From NCBI RefSeq assembly GCF_047663525.1, contig NC_092607.1, positions 7,349,001 through 7,413,000 of the forward strand: DNA of 64,000 nucleotides, in the 5' to 3' direction. Origin of the DNA: Anas platyrhynchos. Taxonomy: Eukaryota; Chordata; Aves; Anseriformes; Anatidae. The notes under the pieces were generated by a model. It made no database searches. It was not told the DNA's origin and saw nothing but the letters and a program-made list of their open reading frames with translations. Both the position numbers and the translations under genes were made by a program. Positions 1 through 10,840 of this stretch are shown here, one piece after another; position 1 is the first letter of the stretch; the number at the start of each line of letters is the position of its first letter.

Positions 1-2240
1 CTGCAGCTTTTCGGGGAAGCTTTAGCAGCGCATCTGGGCGCAGTTGCAGGCAGGCAGCAGCACGGAGCTGGGCTCTATCCGCTGCTCCCGATGGGTGCAA
101 GGACCAAAGGCGTGCCCTGTCCCTGGGACACCCGGTGCACCCATGTGGCTCACCCACAGCCCTCCTGAGAAAGCACCAGCCTGTGGGGCAGGAGGGGTTT
201 GTGCCTGTATCACAGCAGCAGCCTTAATCCTTAACGTAGGCAGCTTGGGGCAACGGGCAATAACTTTTCCCCTTGGGAATTCAACATTTTTTCAAGGGCA
301 GATTGCCAGAGTTGGTGTGATTTAATCAGCTCCTTCTGGGCTGCTGAGCTGGAGAAGAGCAGGGCAGGGCTCTGGGGACTCTGGCTGTTGACTGATTTCT
401 TCTTCTGGGGAGCTGGTGCACAGAGCAGGAGGCTGAGAGAGGGTGACGGGCACCTTGTATGCACACATTGCATGCTTCTGGTTAGGTTTGTGTGACAGAT
501 AACGCGGTGTTTGGCTTGTCCACCAGCTAGCTTTATAGGCACTGTGCTAGCCCAGGAGCTGTTCCTGACTCGCAAAGGAATGGGAAGAAATTTTCATCTT
601 TCCTGACCTTAAATACTCGTATATCCGTGTCAGTGGTTCTGCTCCACCCTTTGCAGTTTTCCCGTACTTTGGGAATGATGCTCTGCAGTTACAGCTGCTC
701 AGCCCCTTGCAGGGGGATGCTCGGTTGTGTCCTCCCCTTCCTCTGCACACACCTGCACTTCAGTCCTGAAGACCCAGTGTCCCCTTAAAGCCTACAAGGT
801 GGGAAATCAGCCCCCCTCCACCCTTTCTGTTTGGACCTGCCAGTGGTGTTACTCCAGCCCCACGGAGAGGGCAGTTCCCTAAGGCTGCGTTCAGCTCAGT
901 ACAGACAAGAAGGTGTTTGTTCGATCCCTGCAGTGCTGGAGAGCCCCCACCTCCATTTGCTGCTGTGGGCGAAACGAAACCAGATGCAAACAGCACTGCA
1001 GCACCAAGTACAGCTGTTTTGCCCCGTGTTCAAGCCCTGCTGCAGCAAGTGTTGGCAGCACGATGTGTGAGACGTGTCCTGCACGTGCCTGTCTGTGCTG
1101 AGACGTCTGTGTAAAAAGCACCAGAAACAGACACCTCTGTATCTGGCTGAAACTCATTTGGCTTTTGATTCTCTTACAGGCTTGCCATGCGGATGAGGTG
1201 TCAGCAGCTTTGAACTCCTCGTCATGAGGCTCGTGCCCCTGTTTGCAGCTCAGCACTCTGCCACATCTCCTTTGGCTGGGGCTCGTTTGCGGTGCTGTCA
1301 GAGCACCAACAGGTCCTGTATGGCAGCGCACGGAGTCAAGGCGTTCTCCTGGTGTATCCATCACTATCTCCGTCTCGTTGCCAAGCACTTCAAGCTTTCA
1401 TCAGATCAATTTTCTCCCTTTGAAAGAAAAGAGGCTTGTTACCTTGTGTGTGGGGCAATGGGAAGCACTCACCTGCCTCTCCCCAGGGTGCTGTGCAGGC
1501 GTGGAGGGATTTGGGAAACGCGGTGAAAGCAGCTCAGGGTTCTGGCTGTGCTCACTGTAAGCCTTTGAAATACTGAGAATGGCTCAGTGGCTGGATGGAG
1601 GCTTGCAAAGGGGTGGACAGATGACCAAATGTCTGTAATAGGTGGGTTTTATGAGCTTCTGCTCTTTTCTGGATGCTTGCCTTCTGCATGGGCTTCTCAT
1701 TCCCAGACTCATCGCTTTGAGAAGGTGAAGGCAGGGAAGTGGGGAAACACAGGCTGGATTTTGCCCATGTCTCATTGGAGAGGGAAAGTCGTGGGGTATC
1801 AGCAAGGGGCTCTGTGTCCCTCAGGTCTGTGTGGGGCCAGTCCTGAATGTGTTTTTTTTCTGGTTCTGCCTTCAGCTCTGGTTCCTCATCCCAAAGCCCT
1901 CCCTGCCAGGCCTCCTGTTCTCCCCACTGACCGCCCACTGCTCTGAAATCACTCCCCATGGAGTCGAGCAGTTCAAAGACAACAGAGGCACCAGATTAAT
2001 CATTCCTCCCCTGCTTCTCTCCCCAGCCCAAATGGCTAAAGTGTCTTTATTATTAAAAAACAGAATAAAACAGAGCAACACACACAAGAAAAGCCCTAGT
2101 GAGGGAGACAGACACAAAGCAAAGGAAAAGGAAAGGGTTAGGCTGCAAGCTGCAAATAAGCACCATCAATCATAGTGCAGTCAAAAAATGTACATGTGTT
2201 GGTACCTGCGCGTTATTGGCAGGACTCAAGAAGCCTCCTG
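1..2240. other. non-coding stretch, no gene recognised
   Basis: Moderate-GC sequence with scattered short open frames on both strands; the longest is about 165 codons on the minus strand at 891-1388. None shows a recognisable domain, signal peptide or repeat architecture, and frames overlap on opposite strands as expected by chance. I recognise no mobile element here. Confidence 0.6.
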
Positions 2241-2255
2241 AGTACAATCTTCAGG

Positions 2256-2285
2256 GCTCCTTAGATAAATAAATAAATAAAAAAA
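2256..2285. repeat. short (AAAT)n tetranucleotide tract
   Basis: About five units of an AAAT/TAAA tetranucleotide ending in a short A-run. It is a simple repeat with no evident function. Confidence 0.75.
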
Positions 2286-2995
2286 TTCCATGTCCCTCTG
2301 AAAAACTGCTTGTCAGCACCGGAATGGCAGGTGCATTAACTCCCTAAGAACCAGATTATGCCCTGCACGGCAAAAAAATGCAAACACAGAGAAATAAGAT
2401 GTCAGTCAACTCCTGTATCCTCCTGGTGTTTTTGTTGTTGTTTATTTGTTTGTTTTGATGAAAAGTACTTTGAAATATAAATGCAGTCCTTTGTACAAAT
2501 GGATCCAGGAAAGAGAGACATACAAATGCATTCATGGTCCAGCTATCCTGCTTGCATATTTACCCTAAATTTGCATCTGCCCAACATATAAATTTTATTT
2601 TCTTTTAGTACTCCACAACGATAGCTGAAAAGTTAAGATTTGGTTAGGAAATAGCCTCTACTGCTGCTCTGATCTCGAGTCCCTTGGTGGGCTTCCCATC
2701 CCCTCCTGTAATCCTGCCAGACCTTGACACATCCCAGTGCCACTTGGCTGCCTGCCCACCCCTTGCCTTGGCTCCTCTTAGCTCTGAAATGTTTCCTCTA
2801 AACACCCACCTCTTCGAGAGCTACTGTCTTTTTCCCTTAGACCTATACTGCACTCTCCCTTTCCTTGTCTTTTCTTTTATCCTCTTTAGCTGAGGACTTC
2901 AAGTTGCTGGTGATATGGCCTGGGCTATTCTGCAGATGTGCTCTACATCTCTGGAGCTGCTCCCGTCCTTCTGCTCCTCCCTGCTCCTTTTCATA
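2286..2995. other. non-coding stretch, no gene recognised
   Basis: AT-leaning in the first half (2290-2640) and pyrimidine-rich later (2690-2990). No coding or RNA gene is supported, and the short open frames have no recognisable features. Confidence 0.55.
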
Positions 2996-3080
2996 TATAT
3001 ATAAGAATATATATATAATATTCACGTATATATATATAAAGTATATATATTGTGTGTATATCTATAACATATATACATTT
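2995..3080. repeat. (TA)n-rich microsatellite
   Basis: About 85 bp of interrupted TA/TATA units with short TG and CG interruptions, so it is an imperfect dinucleotide microsatellite. It is followed at once by a T-run and CCAG at 3078-3089, which by eye resembles a polypyrimidine tract and 3' splice site. Confidence 0.85.
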
Positions 3081-3089
3081 TTTTTCCAG

Positions 3090-3386
3090 TGGAAGCTGTG
3101 AAGAAGCAAGTTCCTCTCCCAGGATGAGTAAAGTTTGCATGACCTCGTGCCAGAAGATAAATGTTTTTGTGCAAAAGGCCATTAGCCCTTCCCTGAACCT
3201 GGCAATGTGTTTCCTAAGATTCTTATCACATGTAGAAAGACGCCAATTACTTTTAGCTGTGGGTGAGCCAACTGTTCCTAGGACAACCTTCAGCCCTCCC
3301 AAGGACAGCAGAGGTGTCTGCCTGTTCCTGCTCAACCCTCCTTGGGACCAGGGCTGGGCGGCTCTTGGGGCTGGGTGATGGTTGAG
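3090..3386 (+). other. speculative exon-like interval
   Basis: The interval starts after a T-rich tract ending in CCAG (AG at 3088-3089), which resembles an acceptor. It ends at GAG followed by GTGAGT at 3387-3392, a consensus-like donor. One frame is open through most of it but stops at about 3376, so if real it would be a non-coding or terminal exon. Splice-like pairs occur by chance in 64 kb, and the encoded residues match nothing I recognise. Kept only as a testable candidate. Confidence 0.15.
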
Positions 3387-3655
3387 GTGAGTGTGGTGGA
3401 GTCGCACAGGAGGGCTGCATCCCAGTGCCTGACCTAGCCATGCCTGGACCAGGGATAATTTGGCATCAGCACAGAGAAGCTGGCATGATGACAGTGACCC
3501 TGGGTGGCCACCGGGCCAAACTCATCACCTGGAGCCCAAAGACACTTTGCTTCATTGCAAATTCACAGATCCACTTGTTTCTCTCTGGGGGGTGTTTTGA
3601 TAAGATAGGCCTGGTGCTACACCTTCTGTTGTGTAATGGAGACGTTTCTAAAAGA

Positions 3656-3671
3656 TTTTTTTTTTTTTTTT
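3656..3671 (+). repeat. T16 homopolymer
   Basis: Sixteen consecutive T residues on the + strand. It is one of the 13 long T-runs that make up the window-wide asymmetry. Confidence 0.9.
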
Positions 3672-4394
3672 CTTGGCTTGATTTTAAATTAATCAGGCTC
3701 AAAGATTTATGAGCCTCTGAAAACTGTTTCTTCGGGGATGCCCCTTGATTGCACTGAAGGCAGAGTGGAGATCTGAATTTTCAGCATGGCTTCCTGTCGG
3801 AAACAGATCAATAGCCTCATAAGGAGGATCTTGTTTCAGAGTGGGAAAACAACAATTAAGCTGGCATTTATCTGTTACTGATTCAGGATAACAAAAACAA
3901 AAAAATCACGTTACAGAAATGTACAGAAGTAGGCTTGTCTGCCTTATCCATGTCTGAACAAATTCAGAGCAGGATCTCCAAAGGCAGCAAAACTGTCGCA
4001 ACATTGAAACTGTCATAAAATGTAGCTGAAGCTTTTCTCTGTCAGATGGACGAGCTGTGCCTTCTTAATTTTGGGGTTTTTGCTCTCTTTTCCTCATAGC
4101 ATCTCACCTGAATCCTTGTGCTTCCCAGTGACGGCAGAGCCTGGCCACCCGCGCTGCAGAGATGACAGGTTGGAGGACAAGAGCAGGGCTGGGGCCATCC
4201 CCAGGGCTGCTGTACGTGGCCAGAACATCGGGTTCAGAGGCTGTCTGTCAGTGTGCTGTGAAGGTCATAAAATAGCAAGTGGCAGAAGTAACCAGAGCCT
4301 GGGGCTGGCCCGGATCGCTCTTTCCTTTCAGAATTAAGGAGGCTGCTTGGAGCTGCTTGCGAAGCGATCACATTGAAGAACCCCAAACTGGCTT

Positions 4395-4410
4395 CCACGG
4401 GGAACCGTGG
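4395..4410. other. 6-bp perfect inverted repeat with GGAA loop
   Basis: CCACGG at 4395-4400 and CCGTGG at 4405-4410 are exact reverse complements separated by GGAA. As RNA this would fold as a GC-rich stem capped by a GNRA-type tetraloop. Short perfect stems are expected by chance in 64 kb, so function is not implied. Confidence 0.5.
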
Positions 4411-4799
4411 CCTCCTTGCTCTGCGATATGCCCTCCTCCGGTCCAGCAGCTTTCTCTTCCAGACCACAGATTTATTTAATTTAGGTCCTACTGTTGGCAG
4501 AGGTTTTGCAGTGGGCTGTGGGTTAGGAAAAAGTAAAGAATTTTTCCTTAAGCAAAAAGGAGATGACATTGCACAGAAAAAATAGAGCAAAGAATAGTTT
4601 GTTGGCCGTTTTTCTTTTCTGCCTTGCTTCTGTGTGTGATGCCAGCAAAAGGAATTGCATTTTGGAGTGATTTAATGAAAAAATGACTTTTATTTCTAAC
4701 TCCTTTGCCTGCTTCAGAGCAGAAGGGCCACACGATGGAGCTCTGGGGCTTCCGTCGGGGCCTGCCTGGATTCACGCATAAAAAGCCGTTTGGAGACCT

Positions 4800-5340
4800 T
4801 GAAATTCTGGTTTTTATTAATTTTTCACTCAGTTTAATTTTTACATTCATTTTAAAATGGTAAATGTTCTAGACATTATAATTGTAAAATGTAATTTATG
4901 GTTGCTAGCTGAAGGTATTTACTTTTGCTTTCTTAAGATTGGAACTTTTATTTTTATTTTTATGACTGTAACAGGGTAACATTTTTCAATCTCGTGAGAG
5001 GCTGGCATCCCAGAGACAGCGTTGGACCATATAATTCTTCCAAATGATACCCTGACTGTGTTGGGGAAGCTCTCAGGCCTCTCCAGGTCTATATGCAAAT
5101 ATTAAGCACCGGCCTTCCTGCACGTGTGAGAGAATAAATGATGTTTTGGAGTGCTCCTTGTTCCTGGTTATCAGTGAGCACTCAGCTGGTAAAATTAAAC
5201 CAGTGCAGTGCGTTTGAAAAAGTGGATTCTTCAATTAGAATAAAAGCATGTAAAATCCCAAATTGTATGTCTATAATGAAACAAAAAATTTAATATTCTG
5301 CTGTGGAAAATAAGAGCTTTTCCTCCTTCATTCCATCTTT
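4800..5340. other. AT-rich stretch with regulatory-looking words
   Basis: This low-GC segment is rich in ATTA/TAAT cores and carries a perfect octamer word ATGCAAAT at 5093-5100. AT-rich blocks of this kind are common among vertebrate conserved non-coding elements, but they are also common in neutral DNA. Conservation cannot be judged from one sequence. Confidence 0.25.
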
Positions 5341-5386
5341 CTTTCTTTTTTTTTTCTCTGTCCTTCTTTCTATTTCTTTCCCTCTT
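5337..5386 (+). repeat. pyrimidine-rich low-complexity tract
   Basis: A short C/T-rich tract with a T10 run at 5346-5355, interrupted near its centre. Low complexity; no function inferred. Confidence 0.7.
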
Positions 5387-5511
5387 CAGAGGGGGTGAGC
5401 TCTCTCCTGCTACGTGCTGCTTTTCCCCGTGAACTGGTGCTGAGCGTGTCAGATCTGTTCAGCTCTGACTGCTGTTATGACAGGGCGTGAGTGTTTAATT
5501 ACAATTGTATC

Positions 5512-5576
5512 ACATAGACGAGGCGATTCGTCTGACTCGCTGGAGTTCGGCTGTAATAGCTGCGCACACACGTAGC
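5512..5576. other. CpG micro-cluster in AT-rich surroundings
   Basis: Seven CpG dinucleotides fall within about 65 bp, while the flanking several hundred bases are AT-rich and nearly CpG-free. The patch includes a short inverted repeat (GACGA/TCGTC) at 5517-5532 and a TGACTCG word. CpG is normally depleted in vertebrate bulk DNA, so local retention can mark an unmethylated or constrained element; that is an inference. Confidence 0.35.
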
Positions 5577-5589
5577 TTCAGGTGACAAG

Positions 5590-5618
5590 AATTTTTATTT
5601 TTATTTTTATTTTTTTTC
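5590..5618 (+). repeat. (ATTTTT)n tract
   Basis: Three to four units of an ATTTTT hexamer ending in a T-run. Simple repeat. Confidence 0.75.
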
Positions 5619-6302
5619 CTATTTATACACTCCAGCCTGCACACAGAGAAGACAATGAGATTCTGGTAGCTGATGGTCTCCTGGAATATCACTTGTTAAT
5701 TACTTAACTAACACAAGCAAGCATTTTATAAAAGCTTTAGGAAACACTTCTGGGGCAGGGTGTGCAATATCGGTTACCAAAAATGTATGTTCCTCATTTC
5801 TGGAAGTTAACATTTTTATTAGAAATTTGAACCACTCGACAGAGGCTTCCGGAGAAGTTAGTCCCTGGTCGTAACAGCTACGGAGTGCACTGATGAGCAC
5901 CGCAGTAAACCTGCTGCTAAAAATGCTATGAACTTTATGGGGAGTTGCATTTGCTCAAGTGGAAGGTGAATTTTAGCCCTGATCCTCTAGTCTATAGAGC
6001 GGGGGAGAAGCCACCCAGTGTTGTTTTCTGTCCCAACGAGGGAGATGCAACTTGGAGTTGTATTGTAAGCCCAGGATTCTCTGAGCTGGGGATTCCTATA
6101 AACGCTTGCATCAGGAGACTCCTATGCTAAAAGTTGTCACAAACAGCAATACCAAAGAGCAAGAGCACTGCTTGCTTCATTTTGGTTTTCTAATTCAAGG
6201 AAACGTTTGTTTTTTTCTTTTTAATGGGCACTTAGTGGTAGGCATTATTTCTTATAACTCCAATAGCTGTCCAAAAAGATTTAAAAACACATACACATTA
6301 GA
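5619..6302. other. non-coding stretch, no gene recognised
   Basis: AT-leaning sequence with no recognisable coding, RNA or mobile-element signal. The open frame at its 3' end is an artefact of the pyrimidine repeat that follows. Confidence 0.5.
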
Positions 6303-6497
6303 TTCCTTTTTTTCTTCTCCTTTCCTCTTTTTCTTCTCCTTTCCTCTTTTTCTTTTTCTTTTTCTTTTTCTTTTTCTTTTTCTTTTTCTTTTTCTTTTTC
6401 TTTTTCTTTTTCTTTTTCTTTTTCTTTTTCTTTTTCTTTTTCTTTTCCTTTTCCTTTTCCTTTTCCTTTTCCTTTTCCTTTTCCTTTTCCTTTTTCT
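6303..6497 (+). repeat. 195-nt pure pyrimidine tract: 19-bp duplication plus (CTTTTT)15 and (CTTTTC)8
   Basis: Every base from 6303 to 6497 is C or T. After a short lead-in come two identical 19-bp units (6314-6332 and 6333-6351), then 15 exact CTTTTT hexamers (6352-6441), then 8 exact CTTTTC hexamers (6442-6489), then a final CTTTTT. The 6-bp phase is kept across the switch from one hexamer to the other. The alternating Leu-Phe (+) and Lys-Arg (-) open frames across it are artefacts. Such homopurine-homopyrimidine tracts can form triplex (H-DNA), and this one should be length-polymorphic. Confidence 0.97.
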
Positions 6498-7161
6498 GTT
6501 AAGGAAAAGAACAGTGTCAGGGTCTGACTGCTTGGGGTAGCTAACAGAGATAATTGTCACAAGTGGACAAAGCTATAGCTTCCTGAGCGGTGTCTCAAGA
6601 AAAACGAGGTGTCACTTGCTCCAACCTTTCTGGTTCCTGTATAAAGCACAACTGTTTCTTAAGTAGAAATGAATGGCTCTGACAGCCTCCTCTCTTTCCC
6701 CTGGAAGCTATCTATAAAGAGCAGCGCTGTGGCCACTTGCACCGAGTGCAGCAGGGGCAGTTCAGGAATTATTGCCCAGAGCATCTTTGGTGGCACACAA
6801 GTTCTTCTCTTAAATAACATCACTTTAAGACCATCCAATTGTCCTCAAAGTAATGACTTACAGGCATCTTTTGCTCGCCTGTTACTGCAAGGAAAGGAGA
6901 TTTTTGCTCTCTTCTCAGTCCCTGCAGTGCCTCAGGAACCCGTCCCCAGCGTCTTGCTCCCTGGCTGCTGCTGCCAGCGGTGGGCAGCTGCTGCTGGGCG
7001 ATCTCGTGGTGCTCCTGCAGCTGCTGCTCCTGCTTGTGCACAGCTCCCCCTGAGCTCTGCTCCCCGAAAAAAATAACCCCACGACCCTCACAAAGTGGCA
7101 GAAACCCCGGCACAACTCAGCCCTTAGGATGGTGATAACAGGCTTTTTGTAACTTCTGTTT
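6498..7161. other. non-coding stretch with a CTG-rich patch
   Basis: From about 6960 to 7035 CTG/CAG words are dense, including two CAGCTG E-box palindromes and an imperfect CTG triplet run. On the minus strand this reads as a Gln/Ser-rich frame (6820-7113), which looks like a low-complexity artefact rather than a protein. Confidence 0.45.
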
Positions 7162-7182
7162 AAAAAAAAAAAAAAAAAAAAA
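7162..7182 (+). repeat. A21 homopolymer
   Basis: Twenty-one consecutive A residues. It is the only A-run of 15 nt or more that I found on the + strand. It could be a retroposon tail, but no recognisable element body precedes it. Confidence 0.9.
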
Positions 7183-7324
7183 GATAAGAAAAGAAAAAGG
7201 GAGAGACAGTGGGGACATGAAACTGATGGACATCTTAATGTATTTATTTCTGGCATTCTGATGAAGTGCCATGCTTATGGGAAGGGATATGTTTGCAGTT
7301 AAAGCCAAAGAGTTAACAGTAATC

Positions 7325-7358
7325 TTTTTTTTTTTTTTCTTCTTTCTTTTTTTTTTTT
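7325..7358 (+). repeat. T/C low-complexity tract
   Basis: T14 and T12 runs joined by a short CTTCTTTC spacer. Low complexity. Confidence 0.9.
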
Positions 7359-7479
7359 CATTTTTCTGTCTTTTAAAAGAAAACAAGTTTAAAAGGAATA
7401 ACAACAACAAAAAGAATCGACTGGAATTTTCGGTAGCAAAGAATTGTCTTTAGAAGGAAAAAAAATAATCTGTCAAACT

Positions 7480-8640
7480 GAAAACAGCTATTTTGCAAGT
7501 AACTCTAAGAAAATTAAGATATTCCCCCCTCCTTTTCTTCTCATAATCTTCGAACAATTTGATTAAAAAAAAAAGAGTTTAGAATTATTAAAACACAGTA
7601 AAAGAAAATCTCCTAAATGTAATAATTATAATGTTGAATTTTGTATCTACTTTTAGGAACATTTATCTCTTCTTTGTACTTAACAATTCAAAGTTCTCAT
7701 CTATGGGATTTCACAACATAGATTACAATATTTTGACAATTAATTTGTTACTCCTTTTCAAGAATTAAGAGAATTATTAATTATACCCTTATCCAGAAGT
7801 CTAACTGAAGCTTTAAGTTAACATTTCCTAATAGGCATTTAATTCTGATTTAATAAGACAATTATTGCATGATAAACAAATATCAATTGATTATTAAACA
7901 CATTTATTTTGGATTAACAGTGATTCCATAGATATCATAGCCATTAAACATCAGTGAAAAGACTTTCATTAATAAACTGATTTATTTACCGTGGCATAAG
8001 TGTCCTGTTCAATCTAAATTAAATATCTATTTGGGATCCTCAGCCTGTAGTGTTACCAAAGGCATCTTCATGTTTGAACACTGCACAGAAAGCATTTCTA
8101 GTTCAGATTCGCAAGATGCAATCTAAAAAATAATCAATCCGTATAAAAAAGACTTTGGTTACTGCTAGATAACTAATTATACAGACACAGCCTTTGTGCA
8201 TGTCTCTATGAGATATTCTTTGTTATTCTCTTTCTTCTGAACTTTGATGCTGTTTGAAAATAAATTTAATTACCCACTGGTTATTTACACTACATTTATT
8301 TCTTCCATCTAGAATTCTTTTCAAATTTTAAACCTGAAGGTCAATATCATTTTAGAGCAGTTTATTATTCATGGATATTGCAGAATTTCCAGGGAGAAAA
8401 ATTGCTTTATTTTAAAATTAGAAGGCAAGAAAAGAATTGTAAAATGAACTGCATCAGGTCTGATCCTGCAGCACACTGTGGTAGCTGTTTGACTAAATAA
8501 AAGCTGCAGGATCAGGTCTTAGTATTTTTCTCCATTAATAACAATAATTTCAAAACTACCATTTAAGCTATGTGTATGTATGATACATGCATATTTATGA
8601 AATGATGACAGGGTATCTATCTTTTCTCTAAGAGTTGTCC
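7480..8640. other. about 1.15 kb AT-rich block dense in homeodomain-type ATTA words
   Basis: A continuous low-GC block with very few CpG and many ATTA/TAAT/TTAATT words and no simple-repeat periodicity. It holds a palindromic repeat remnant near 8456-8519. No gene is recognisable. Its length and non-repetitive character make it a plausible conserved enhancer-like block, but a GC-poor neutral stretch would look the same. Confidence 0.3.
8456..8519. repeat. palindromic repeat remnant (MITE-like)
   Basis: A 13-bp perfect inverted repeat, CTGATCCTGCAGC at 8460-8472 and its complement at 8503-8515, extends to 15 of 17 matched positions. The arms flank a 30-bp centre. The 9-bp word ATCAGGTCT also occurs directly at 8453-8461 and 8511-8519. 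GATCCTGCA-type arms resemble an ancient palindromic repeat I recall as abundant in turtles and crocodilians, here with its centre changed or deleted. The exact family name is not certain. Confidence 0.5.
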
Positions 8641-10840
8641 CACAAGACTTCATGGGCCTTACCAGGTAAATTCACATGAGTGAAAGCCCTCACGGGTACA
8701 AGTGTCAGCAGGGACGTGTTTTGTGTTCGTTTTTCTCAGCTTTGCTTTTTTAAAGGCCAAATGTTAGGTGCAGCTGCAGACCTCCTTAACCCAGTAAAAT
8801 AATTTAGTGTGGCTTATGTTTGCCACATTGATTTTATTTTTTTTTTAATTTTTTAAAAAGTTATTTTTTAAGGAAGGTTTAAAATCCCTTTATTGCAATA
8901 AGCCAGTTAGATGCTTAGATGACCTCAGAAAGAGCAAGCAGTTTTTGTCCCAGTGTTGCAGCTGTATGTAGACACAGCGATTCTTATCTTTGGTCTCCTT
9001 CCCCTGCACTTGTGAAAAAAAAATCTCAAAAAAAACCAAACAAACACGGTCAAGAGGTGTTCAATGGGGATCCCCCCAGCCTGCACTTGGGGCTTGGGGC
9101 AGCAGCTGATGAGAGATGGGCAATCTTTTCTCAGAGAGCTTGTCTAGCATTTGACCAGAACAACTTCCTTGATTCTTCTTTATTGTTTATGAGAAATAAG
9201 ATTTAACAGTGGCTTATACTTGACTATGGGCGAAGGGATATTTTTTCACTTAGACTGGTTGTGTATGGTTAGAATGAAAGCTGTTGAGAGAGGAATTCGA
9301 GCTGTAATGAGTATGTTGGGATGGAGAAAGTTGCTTCTGCCTGTCTGAGGGCACGTCAGAGCCCAGCCTCATCAGTGCAAACAGCTGTGGGGGCTCCCTG
9401 GAGGGTGGTGTTTGGGGTGGGGATGCTGGTGGAGGGAAAGCAGCTCAGTTTGCTCCCAAGCCTTTGGCTGGCCGCCCTAGCCCACCTCCAAGCCAGTGCA
9501 AACCCTGCCCTTGTTTCCATGGATAGGATCCGACCTGTTCTTGCTACAGCTGCAGGAGATGTGGAAGTGGGTGTTGGTGAGCACACAGGGGGCTCCTTCT
9601 TGCTCCTGCAATGGACACAGCAAGGTTGGTGAGACTTTTGCACGAGGGCAGAAAAGTGGAGCAGAGTTCCTGGCTTTGTTATTTTTCCCCTCTTCCCCTG
9701 GTTGCTTCTGGTTTTGTGCGTCACTTTTTTTTTTTTCTTTTTTTTTTTTTTTTCTTGAATGCCTTTGGATCAAATCACAATATTTGTAATGGCATTTTGC
9801 ATGCAGAGTTTCCTGGGGCTAATGGCTTGCAATCACAAGAAGTGTTTCTGTTATGGCCTCTGTCAGGTGGGACCAGCCCCAGATCGGGCAGGCGGGCTGA
9901 ATGCACCAGGTGAAACATCTCCTCCCAAACTAGCCACTGATGGATTGCCTCTTCCTGCTGCAGTAAGAGATCCTGTTAAGACCTTCTGCACACTGAAAGA
10001 GGGGTGAGAGCTTGAAGTAAGGAGTTAGGTGCAGAGCTCCCCTCTGTTTCCCCCAGCAGTTCTGCAGAAGGGCCGTAGGGAGCACTTGCTCTGTTCACCT
10101 CTGGTTTCACTTAAGCCTTAACAAAGTTGAGTGATCAACTTACAAATGAAGAACTGGCCAAATTGCTGTCGAACCTAAACTGTGATGGGAAACACCTACT
10201 TGGGGAACTTGCTATGTGTGGTGTAAGCTGGTCTGGAGGCAAAGACAGAGATTTTGTCTTGCATGGTGAAGCTGGGATTCGGCAGAGATGCCCGCCTCAT
10301 TCCCCACTATGGCTGAGCACCGTGAGCTGTTGCTGATGGGGTCCCGTGCTGATGCCACATCTGACAGCTTGGTTTTTGCAGGGCATCTGAGTTTCTTTAC
10401 CATGTTTCTTACATCTCCCCTATTACTGCTTTTAAGCCATTCTTCGTTTAATTGGCTCAGGAGAAAGGACTCGTTCCTTTGCCTCTAACTTTTCTTTTTT
10501 TCCCCCATGAAGTATTTAGGGAAAAAAAATTGCCGAGTATGTAAACTAGAGATCATTAGAGGTTGCAGGGTTTTTTGTTGCTGTTTTTATTTTTTTTTTT
10601 AAAGACTAGATTCAGCAAAATGTTTTCTCCCAGGCTCTGGGTCTCTATTTAGGTGATTTTAAGCTCTGTTATTTATTTATATATTTATTCATTAGATAGG
10701 CCCACAGTCAAGGAGAAGGGGAACGCGGGGTTATTAATCTTTCCTGTCATCCACTCACAGATGTGAAGTTCACACCACAGCAAATGTGAAGTCAGCAGTA
10801 CGCAACCACAAGGTGGAAACTTCAAGCAAAACAGGCTGCG
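8641..10840. other. non-coding stretch, no gene recognised
   Basis: Mixed composition; AT-rich around 8820-8900 and moderate GC at 9320-10100. It contains T12 and T16 runs at 9725-9753. Open frames of up to about 120 codons overlap on opposite strands and carry no recognisable motif. Confidence 0.5.
9725..9753 (+). repeat. T12-C-T16 tract
   Basis: Two T-runs separated by a single C; the second run, 9738-9753, is 16 nt. Confidence 0.92.

Larger units (their letters stand above)
3387..4790. other. non-coding stretch, no gene recognised
   Basis: Moderate-GC DNA. It contains a 16-nt T-run at 3656-3671 and a small perfect hairpin at 4395-4410. No gene or identifiable mobile element is seen. Confidence 0.55.

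Noticed and set aside
891-1388. 165-codon minus-strand open frame
   Set aside because: No domain, no signal peptide, and several overlapping frames on the + strand.
5093-5100. Perfect octamer ATGCAAAT as an OCT/POU site
   Set aside because: The same 8-mer also occurs near 18769 and 52553; this frequency is close to chance for 64 kb on two strands, so it is not called as a separate regulatory site.
6252-6560. Open frames of Lys-Arg (minus) and Leu-Phe (plus) repeats
   Set aside because: Produced entirely by the pyrimidine hexamer tract; no real protein signal outside the repeat.
7162-7182. A21 run as the tail of a processed pseudogene
   Set aside because: No gene-like sequence or target-site duplication is recognisable upstream.
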